This document shows, piece by piece, positions 1-5,301 of a stretch of DNA of 6,962 nucleotides. Source of the stretch: Planctomycetota bacterium. GTDB lineage: Bacteria; Planctomycetota; UBA8742; SKZP01. The stretch is from contig SKZP01000594.1 of the NCBI GenBank assembly GCA_007127275.1, forward strand, positions 1-6,962. Direction: 5' to 3'. A model generated the notes under the pieces. That model saw nothing but the letters and a program-made list of their open reading frames with translations, made no database searches and was not told the origin of the DNA. Position 1 is the stretch's first letter. Each line of letters starts with the position of its first letter. The position numbers were made by a program, and so were the translations under genes.

Positions 1-2194
1 CGGGCGCCTCCACGTAGGTGGCACTGCCGAGCAGGAAGCGCTCGGCGACGCGCTCGAGTTCCTCCTCGTCGACGCTACCGTCCTCGGCGCGTGCCCGCTC
101 CAGGGCCTGGCGCAGGTGCGGGCCGTACCGTGAGTAGTACCGCTGCGCGGTGGCGTAGGTTTCGCGCCACGTATCCGGGTCGTCGAGGCTGTACTCGTCA
201 ATCATCCGCTCGACGAAACGACGGATCTCGTCGAAGGTGCTCGACGTTTCCGGGTCGTACCGCTCCGGCTCGCGTTCGTCGACGACCGGCGCTTCGCCGA
301 CGTCGCGGCGCTCGCGGCCGGCCTCGTCCGTCCACTCCCACGCCGTCTCCCCCTCCGCTGTGGTCGTTGCCTCGGCAAGGATGCGCTCACCGTCTTGGTC
401 GCGAAAGACGTGCATCTCTCGGCCCTGCTCGTCGACAACCACCGCCGGTTCCCCTTCCGGCGTCCGCACCCGCTCGGCAGGCTGCGCGGGACGTGGCCGG
501 CCGAGGGGGCCCGCCTCGCGCATCTCCGGCGAGGCGTAGCTCATGCTGCCGTCGGGCATGCGCACGAGCGTCAGCGTGGGATCCTCCGCGCGCAACGTGA
601 AGTGGACGCGTCCTTTGAAGAGTTGCTCGACGTCAAGCTCGGCATGCAACTCCGTCGCCCGGAAAAGCGGCTGGCGCGGGTCAATCTCGCGCACTGCCCG
701 CCGCTCCGGCACCTCCTGACGGGGTTGCATGACGACGTTGCCGAGCGTGACGACGCCGTTTGCCATGTCGAAGTTCACATCTTCGACGGTGATGGTCATC
801 TCCATCCGCTCGGCCGTCGGCCCCTCAATGGCCCACTTCACAAGCGTGTCCCGCATCACGTAGGCCCCCAGCAGGGCGACGGCGGGCAGGACAATGAAAA
901 TCACCAGCGGAATGACGAACAGCTTGCGCAGCCGCCCCGGGGCGCGCTTTCTCTTCTTCGCCACGCCTCCCGTGGCAACGCCCGCCCGGCGGTCCTTTGT
1001 AGCCTTGCGCCCGGCCTTGTCCTCCTTGTCGGCGACCTTGCCGGCGGCCTTGCCGATTTTCTTCTCCGCCTTCGTCTCGGCCTTTGCTTCCTTGTCGGTG
1101 CCCCGTTCGTCGTCGAGCTTGGAGAGCGCCTTGGCCGCTTTCTCCTCGGCCTTGCCCCGCTTGCGGGGACGGGTCACCGCCTCGAAGTCGACGTCGTCGT
1201 CCGTTTCGGCTTCCTCCTTTGCCGAGCGCGCGTCCGCTTCGGCGAACGCGGCGGCGAGACTCCCGGCCGAGCTCGTCGCCGACGGCAACGCGTCGCCGGT
1301 GCCGCTCGGCTCCGGGATGAAGTCGTCGTCCAGCGTGAGTTCGTCGAGGTCGTCGACTTGTTCCAGTTCCGGATGTGCCTCCTTGCTGCCAGCACTCACC
1401 TCGCCGGAATGCAGCGGCTCCTCACTCGACGCCTTTGCGTCGCGCCCTCGCTTCCCCCTCGCCGGTTGAACCTGCGCAGAGGGGGTCAAGGACTCGGGCT
1501 CGACCATCTCGACACCGGCCTGTTCCGCCGCCCATTTCGCATCGGCGCGATCAAGCATCTCGCCGAGGTTCGCTTCTTCGGTCTCAAGGTCCTCGCCGGC
1601 CTCGACAATTGCTTCCTGCGCGTCCTTGGCCGCGTCGTAAAAGGCGTAGAGCACGCTCGGCGCCACAATCCACAGCGTCCAGCGCAGTCCGCGACGCTCC
1701 TTGAGCCCTTTGAGCGTCAGCCGCGACGCAAGCCGCCGCACCGCCGCGCGCGTCCAAACGGTCGCGAAGCGCATGCCGTAATAAAACGGCAAGAATGCGA
1801 GCAACGCGAGGATTGCCGCACCTCCCGCGTACCAATGATGCGCCGCCGTCCAGGCGAGAGCCGGTGACTCGCCAATCAGCTTGAACAGCGCGCCAATTCC
1901 TTGCCCGCCCGCGCCGAGTTCTTCAATCACCCAGTATCCGAGCGGATACGAAACATGTTGGTCGACCACGGCAACGCCGAGCGCGCGCACCAGCAGGGCA
2001 ACCACAATGGCCGCACGCAGGCTGACGTTGAAGACCAGCAGCAAGAGCAGCGCAAGCAGCCAGAGTCCGCTGAAAATCGGCGTCAAGCCCAGCACAAGCC
2101 CCAAGCTGGCCCCCATTGCCACCTGGTTGACGGTGCCTCGGCGGGCCATGGAGCCGAAAAGGTAGTCGAGCGGATTCAAGTAGTAGGCGAGCAT
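1..2194 (-). CDS. Fused TIGR03546-like / TIGR03545-like (AsmA-type) envelope membrane protein, 3' end beyond window
   Basis: The frame is open from ATG at 2194-2192 to the left edge (731 codons plus one base), so the C-terminus is missing. Residues 1-160 resemble the small polytopic family TIGR03546: a short amphipathic start, then a motif like 'GLVLGLTPIFS' (32-42), an FNVSLRA stretch (55-61), and membrane segments near 26-56, 58-78 and 124-141. A further hydrophobic segment lies at 172-188. Residues 189-423 form a Lys/Glu/Asp/Ala-rich linker, probably cytoplasmic. A second anchor at 425-446 is followed by 'LVKWAIEG' and an AsmA-like beta-rich start (about 467-550: TVEDVNF, VVTLGNV, HAELDVEQLFKGRVHF), as in TIGR03545. 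The rest (563-731) is acidic and lower in complexity. These family matches are from memory, not a search. The two families usually sit as adjacent separate genes, so a fusion is inferred. ATG 2194 is the first usable start after an in-frame stop at 2230-2228; no clear Shine-Dalgarno precedes it. AsmA-like proteins are linked to envelope lipid transport or assembly, but this protein's own function is unknown. Confidence 0.8.
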   Translation of the reverse strand, partial: MLAYYLNPLDYLFGSMARRGTVNQVAMGASLGLVLGLTPIFSGLWLLALLLLLVFNVSLRAAIVVALLVRALGVAVVDQHVSYPLGYWVIEELGAGGQGIGALFKLIGESPALAWTAAHHWYAGGAAILALLAFLPFYYGMRFATVWTRAAVRRLASRLTLKGLKERRGLRWTLWIVAPSVLYAFYDAAKDAQEAIVEAGEDLETEEANLGEMLDRADAKWAAEQAGVEMVEPESLTPSAQVQPARGKRGRDAKASSEEPLHSGEVSAGSKEAHPELEQVDDLDELTLDDDFIPEPSGTGDALPSATSSAGSLAAAFAEADARSAKEEAETDDDVDFEAVTRPRKRGKAEEKAAKALSKLDDERGTDKEAKAETKAEKKIGKAAGKVADKEDKAGRKATKDRRAGVATGGVAKKRKRAPGRLRKLFVIPLVIFIVLPAVALLGAYVMRDTLVKWAIEGPTAERMEMTITVEDVNFDMANGVVTLGNVVMQPRQEVPERRAVREIDPRQPLFRATELHAELDVEQLFKGRVHFTLRAEDPTLTLVRMPDGSMSYASPEMREAGPLGRPRPAQPAERVRTPEGEPAVVVDEQGREMHVFRDQDGERILAEATTTAEGETAWEWTDEAGRERRDVGEAPVVDEREPERYDPETSSTFDEIRRFVERMIDEYSLDDPDTWRETYATAQRYYSRYGPHLRQALERARAEDGSVDEEELERVAERFLLGSATYVEAP

Positions 2195-2399
2195 GGAACG
2201 AAGCTCACAAACGGGGCAAGGTAGCCGTCAAGGAAGCGGAGCAACACGGACGCACAGCGACCCGTCCGACCACGTCGGCGGCAGCGAAAGGGATGTACAC
2301 AAGGTTCCACCACGCGCCCCTCCCGTCAAGCGGCACCCTTTCCGGACCGTTCTTCTGCGGGGGTGCAGCCGAAAAATGTTTAAGACGACAGTTCCCGCA

Positions 2400-2466
2400 G
2401 GGCGGGCCTCCGTGCCCTGTGCCGCCCGTCTCGAAAGCGCCAACCAGGTACGTTGGGCGGGCCTCC
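2400..2466. repeat. 12-bp direct repeat with a 6-bp hairpin
   Basis: The sequence GGGCGGGCCTCC occurs at 2400-2411 and again at 2455-2466, 55 bases apart start to start. The first copy also opens a hairpin: GGGCGG (2400-2405) pairs with CCGCCC (2422-2427). The repeat is low in complexity (G and C only, apart from one T), so chance is possible in a GC-rich genome. Confidence 0.4.
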
Positions 2467-2497
2467 TGCATTCCGTAAACGAAAAAGCTTTGATTCT

Positions 2498-2575
2498 ACA
2501 AGCCCACGGACAGCGGCCCATGCGGGGGCGCATCAGCGAGTACAGGAAACCACGGGCCGCAGCCCGTGGGCTTGT
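2498..2575. repeat. REP-like nested palindrome: 12-bp inverted repeat enclosing a competing 8-bp hairpin
   Basis: ACAAGCCCACGG at 2498-2509 is the exact reverse complement of CCGTGGGCTTGT at 2564-2575, with 54 bases between the arms. A tighter perfect hairpin lies inside: CCACGGGC (2550-2557), loop CGCA, GCCCGTGG (2562-2569). The right long arm overlaps the short hairpin's 3' arm, so the two structures cannot form together. GC palindromes of this type resemble REP elements mobilised by RAYT (IS200-like) transposases. That assignment is inferred from appearance only; no transposase is present. Confidence 0.6.
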
Positions 2576-2587
2576 GGCTTGTGCCTG

Positions 2588-2620
2588 GCATCCCCGTCTC
2601 CGGGATGCGCGGCTTCCGCG
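2588..2620. repeat. Two adjacent short hairpins
   Basis: GCATCCC (2588-2594) pairs with GGGATGC (2602-2608) across a 7-base loop. It is followed by CGCGG (2608-2612), loop CTT, CCGCG (2616-2620). Both are perfect stems, and they share base 2608. They lie 19 bases past the nested palindrome ending at 2569 and may be part of the same repeat cluster. No T-tract follows, so a terminator role is unlikely. Confidence 0.5.
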
Positions 2621-2739
2621 GCTGTGTGTTGAACGGCGAGGCGAAAAAGCGTACTCTGCCGCCGTATACCTCGGACAATTTGGGCGGTCTGACGGTAGAG
2701 TCGGGAAGAAGTTTCGCGTGCTCCCTGTTCACAACCGCG

Positions 2740-2760
2740 GCATCCGCGCTACGTGGATGC
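2740..2760. repeat. 9-bp hairpin with 3-base loop
   Basis: GCATCCGCG (2740-2748), loop CTA (2749-2751), CGTGGATGC (2752-2760). Eight pairs are Watson-Crick and one is G-T, which forms G-U in plus-strand RNA. Its outer arms GCATCC/GGATGC match those of the hairpin at 2588-2608, which suggests a shared repeat family or shared origin. It is not followed by a T-tract. Confidence 0.55.
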
Positions 2761-2789
2761 GCTGACGAGCACCGTAGCAACTGTAGGGT

Positions 2790-2812
2790 ACGACGACTGC
2801 ACAAATCGTCGT
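2790..2812. repeat. 7-bp perfect hairpin
   Basis: ACGACGA (2790-2796) pairs with TCGTCGT (2806-2812) across the 9-base loop CTGCACAAA. It lies about 240 bases upstream of glmS. It could be part of a glmS leader or an operator-like site; nothing further supports either. Confidence 0.45.
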
Positions 2813-3051
2813 CTCGAATGAACCTGCGCGGATTTTCGCCGCTTCAAGAGCCAAGAGACGGGTCGTCGCAGTGCGCGGAAGGTCCGCGGCCGGGGCACAG
2901 CGGCTCAAGCATGCGCCCAGCACGGACGATACGGGTGGAATGCGTGCCTGCTTCCGTCCGCGCACGGGAAGACGAGTGAGCCGCGCCCGCCTCGACACAC
3001 CGCCCCGGAAGAGCCCAATCCCCCAACCGTGACTTAGAAGCGAGTTAGGCC

Positions 3052-4893
3052 ATGTGCGGAATTGTCGGCTACGTCGGCCATCGCGGCGCCCTGCCGGTGT
3101 TGATCAACGGCTTGAAACACCTCGAGTACCGGGGGTATGACTCGGCCGGAGTGCTGACGTTGCACAACAGTGTGTTCGAGGGCGAGAAAAAAGTCGGCAA
3201 GATCGCGTTGCTCGAGCAGGCGTTTCAGCACTGGCAGCCCGCGGGCACGCTCGGCATTGGCCACACTCGTTGGGCGACGCACGGTCCGCCGTCGCACGCC
3301 AACGCGCACCCGCATCTTTCCGCCGACGAGTCGGTGGCAATTGTGCACAACGGCATCCTCGAGAATTACCTCGAGTTGCGGCACGAATTGGCGCAAGCCG
3401 GCGTGGAATTGCGCTCGGAGACCGACTCGGAGATGATTGCACACTTCCTGCAGTGGGAGCGGGAGGCGGGGCACGACTTGATTGCCGCGTTGCAGCGCCT
3501 TGTGCCGCGCTTCGAGGGCTCCTGGGGTCTGCTCGCCGTTGCTCGCGACGAGCCGCACCGGATTGTCGCCGCCCGCAAGGATTCGCCGATGATCGTCGGC
3601 CTCGGCGAGAACGAGACCTTTCTCGCCTCCGATGTGCCGGCCATTCTCGAGTACACGCGTCGGGTGATCTACCTGGAAGAAGGGGACATTGTCGACGCAA
3701 ACCCCTCCGACGTGCGCATCCTCGACCGCGAGGGCCGCGAAGTCGAGCGCAGTGTCCACGAGATTCAGTGGTCGCTCGAAAAGGCGCAAAAAGGGGGCGA
3801 GCCGCACTTCATGCGCAAGGAGATCAAGGAGCAGCCGCAGGTGCTCGCCGACACCATCCACGCGTACCTACGCTTCGACGACACAGGCGTGGGCCGCATC
3901 AACTTTCCGGACTTGACCCTTGCCGACGCCACCTTGCAAAGCTTTGACCGCGTCGTCATCGCCGCCTGCGGCACCGCGTGGCACGCCGGCCTCGTCGCGA
4001 AGTACCTCATTGAGGAGTTCGCGCGGCTGCCGGTGGAATGCCAGCTCGCCAGCGAATTGCGCTACGCCGAGCCGATCATCACGCCGAATACACTCGTAAT
4101 TGCGGTGACGCAGTCGGGCGAGACCGAGGACACGAAGAAGGCGCTGATTCGCATGCGCGAGTTGGGGGCCACCGCGGTCTGCGTCTGCAACGTGCTTGGT
4201 TCGAGCATCCCGCGCGAATGCGAAGGGGTCATCTACACCGTCGCCGGTCCGGAGATTGCCGTCGCCTCAACGAAAGCGTATACGACCCAGGTCGCCGTGC
4301 TGACCTTGTTCGCCATTCACCTCGGCCGCGTGCGCGGCACGCTCGAGGAGGAACGGGCGAGCGCATTGCTGCGCGAGCTCGACGAGCTACCGGCGGTGGT
4401 ACGCGAGACGCTCGGCTGCGACGCGCAGGTCGAGGAGGTTGCGAAGTACTGCAGCTTCGCGCCGAACTTCATGTACCTCGGCCGCCACGTCCACTTTCCC
4501 ACCGCCCTCGAAGGGGCGTTGAAGCTCAAAGAGATCACCTACATCCACGCCGAGGGGTATCCCGCTGGCGAGATGAAGCACGGCCCCATTGCGCTTGTCG
4601 ACAACACCTTTCCGGTGGTCGCCATGCTCACCAAGGGCCGCGTGCTCTCGAAGGTGATGAGCAACCTCAAAGAGATCGAGGCACGCAACGGAATCATCAT
4701 TGCCGTGAAGACCAAGGGCCTCGAAGTCAACGGCGCCGTGCAATACACCATTGAGATTCCGGAAACCAGCGAAGCGCTCAGCCCCATTGTCGCGGCCATC
4801 CCCATGCAACTGCTCGCGTACCACGTAAGCGTCAACCGCCAAATCGACCCAGACAAGCCGCGCAACCTAGCCAAATCCGTCACCGTCGAGTAG
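3052..4893 (+). CDS. glmS: Glutamine--fructose-6-phosphate aminotransferase (isomerizing), GlmS
   Basis: A complete 613-residue protein, close to the usual 608-609. It converts fructose-6-phosphate and glutamine into glucosamine-6-phosphate and glutamate in the cytoplasm, the committed step to UDP-GlcNAc for peptidoglycan and lipopolysaccharide. The N-terminal class II amidotransferase domain starts with MCGIVGYVG; Cys2 becomes the nucleophile after Met removal, which fixes the ATG. HTRWATHG (71-78), HNG (99-101) and Asp125 bind glutamine. Two SIS sugar-phosphate domains follow: CGTA (306-309), QSGET (354-358), STKAYTTQ (406-413), and the isomerase residues Lys491, Glu494 and His510 in the EGALKLKE and KHGP motifs. 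The C-terminus ends NLAKSVTVE, with the active-site lysine at 608. All main catalytic residues are present. No strong Shine-Dalgarno is seen, and no glmS ribozyme is recognisable upstream. The gene stands alone, divergent from the left gene and convergent with the right one. Confidence 0.98.
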   Translation: MCGIVGYVGHRGALPVLINGLKHLEYRGYDSAGVLTLHNSVFEGEKKVGKIALLEQAFQHWQPAGTLGIGHTRWATHGPPSHANAHPHLSADESVAIVHNGILENYLELRHELAQAGVELRSETDSEMIAHFLQWEREAGHDLIAALQRLVPRFEGSWGLLAVARDEPHRIVAARKDSPMIVGLGENETFLASDVPAILEYTRRVIYLEEGDIVDANPSDVRILDREGREVERSVHEIQWSLEKAQKGGEPHFMRKEIKEQPQVLADTIHAYLRFDDTGVGRINFPDLTLADATLQSFDRVVIAACGTAWHAGLVAKYLIEEFARLPVECQLASELRYAEPIITPNTLVIAVTQSGETEDTKKALIRMRELGATAVCVCNVLGSSIPRECEGVIYTVAGPEIAVASTKAYTTQVAVLTLFAIHLGRVRGTLEEERASALLRELDELPAVVRETLGCDAQVEEVAKYCSFAPNFMYLGRHVHFPTALEGALKLKEITYIHAEGYPAGEMKHGPIALVDNTFPVVAMLTKGRVLSKVMSNLKEIEARNGIIIAVKTKGLEVNGAVQYTIEIPETSEALSPIVAAIPMQLLAYHVSVNRQIDPDKPRNLAKSVTVE

Positions 4894-4901
4894 CCCGTCC
4901 G

Positions 4902-4952
4902 CGGCCAGGTAGAGCATGGCCGAAGGCTCGTACGCCCGTATCCTCAACGGGC
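4902..4952 (+). terminator. Two short hairpins downstream of glmS, weak terminator candidate
   Basis: CGGCCA (4902-4907) pairs with TGGCCG (4917-4922), and GCCCGT (4934-4939) pairs with ACGGGC (4947-4952). They begin 9 and 41 bases after the glmS stop. Neither is followed by a T-tract, so they would be poor intrinsic terminators; they may instead protect the mRNA 3' end or be incidental. Confidence 0.3.
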
Positions 4953-5003
4953 CGAGCGCGTCCGTGCATGCGAAGCTCTCACGCAGCACCAACGAAGAGG
5001 TGA

Positions 5004-5040
5004 GCGCAGGGCGTCAGCCTGCGCAGGGCGTCAGCCTGCG
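5004..5040. repeat. 17-bp tandem duplication, 2.2 copies
   Basis: GCGCAGGGCGTCAGCCT occurs at 5004-5020 and 5021-5037 without mismatch, and the next three bases (5038-5040) begin a third copy. Each unit contains a small inverted repeat (GCAGG and CCTGC about 7 bases apart), so either unit can fold. The perfect identity suggests a recent slippage duplication or a REP-type repeat. Confidence 0.75.
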
Positions 5041-5127
5041 AGGCAAGCCCGTGTGGTTCCGTGCTTCACCTCGCTGGGCGCACGGCTCACGCCCCAGAAT
5101 TGAAAACGTCACGCATTCGGGCGGCAG

Positions 5128-5143
5128 CCCCGGGTTTTCGGGG
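5128..5143. repeat. Small GC hairpin
   Basis: CCCCG (5128-5132) pairs with CGGGG (5139-5143) across the loop GGTTTT. The stem is only 5 bp with no following T-tract. It may be part of the palindromic repeat content of this gap. Confidence 0.35.
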
Positions 5144-5223
5144 GGCGGCGCACAATCCACATCAAACGCCCCACTCACTTGCTGAAGGGGGAAACGTTGA
5201 GCTGACTCGCGCGCTCGAACAAA

Positions 5224-5249
5224 CCCAGGGCTGCCGCTGCCGCCCTGGG
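5224..5249 (-). terminator. Candidate rho-independent terminator for the minus-strand permease-like gene
   Basis: CCCAGGGC (5224-5231) and GCCCTGGG (5242-5249) form a perfect 8-bp stem with a 10-base loop. Read on the minus strand, it lies 52 bases after the stop codon and is followed by TTTGTT, a short imperfect T-run. That makes it a plausible terminator in this orientation and not in the other. A REP-like repeat is the alternative. Confidence 0.5.
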
Positions 5250-5261
5250 CCACGCTCGCCC

Positions 5262-5274
5262 GCCCCTACGGGGC
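5262..5274. repeat. 5-bp hairpin beside the candidate terminator
   Basis: GCCCC (5262-5266), loop TAC, GGGGC (5270-5274). On the minus strand it falls between the permease-like stop codon and the 8-bp terminator hairpin. The tight GC stem could stabilise the mRNA 3' end or belong to the same dispersed repeat as its neighbour. Confidence 0.4.
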
Positions 5275-5301
5275 TACAAATGCGCGTTCGTCCACGGCCT
5301 C

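Larger units (their letters stand above)
2195..3051. other. Intergenic region between divergent genes, hairpin-rich, no convincing gene
   Basis: These 857 bases separate the start of the minus-strand fusion gene from the start of glmS, so promoters for both should lie here. Open frames exist on both strands, but their products are rich in Arg, Pro, Ser and Cys, overlap one another and resemble no family I know. The region holds a 12-bp direct repeat and at least four hairpins, listed separately. I find no good sigma-70 promoter. I see no tRNA, 6S, SRP or RNase P RNA signature. The last 200 bases before glmS show nothing recognisable. Confidence 0.7.
4894..5301. other. Intergenic region between convergent genes, repeat-rich
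   Basis: These 408 bases lie between the 3' ends of glmS and the minus-strand permease-like gene. They contain hairpins just after glmS, a 17-bp tandem duplication and three GC hairpins near the permease end, all listed separately. Small open frames here are Arg/Pro-rich and look like chance. The stretch 5160-5220 shows nothing recognisable. Confidence 0.7.

Noticed and set aside
395..1867. Long plus-strand open frame (490 codons) opposite the fusion gene
   Set aside because: Its product is rich in His, Arg, Leu and Pro with no domain order, as expected for the antisense of a GC-rich gene. The minus-strand frame has membrane segments and family-like motifs and is longer.
2433..2450. AGCGCC followed by AACCAGG, recalling the glmS ribozyme core
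   Set aside because: Only the AGCGCC matches; the conserved GAACU-type continuation and the long pseudoknotted core are absent, and it lies about 600 bases from the glmS start.
2493..2498. TAGAAT on the minus strand as a -10 box for the fusion gene
   Set aside because: No -35-like hexamer is found at normal spacing, and it would imply a leader of about 300 bases. It also overlaps the inverted repeat arm by one base.
2566..2979. Possible 137-codon gene in the gap before glmS
   Set aside because: It crosses several hairpins, has no recognisable motif and no ribosome binding site, and overlaps other equally poor frames.
3034..3861. Minus-strand open frame of 275 codons opposite glmS
   Set aside because: It is fully antisense to the conserved amidotransferase domain of glmS and resembles no family.
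5004..5040. CRISPR-like repeat
   Set aside because: The 17-bp copies are directly adjacent without spacers, and there are only two.
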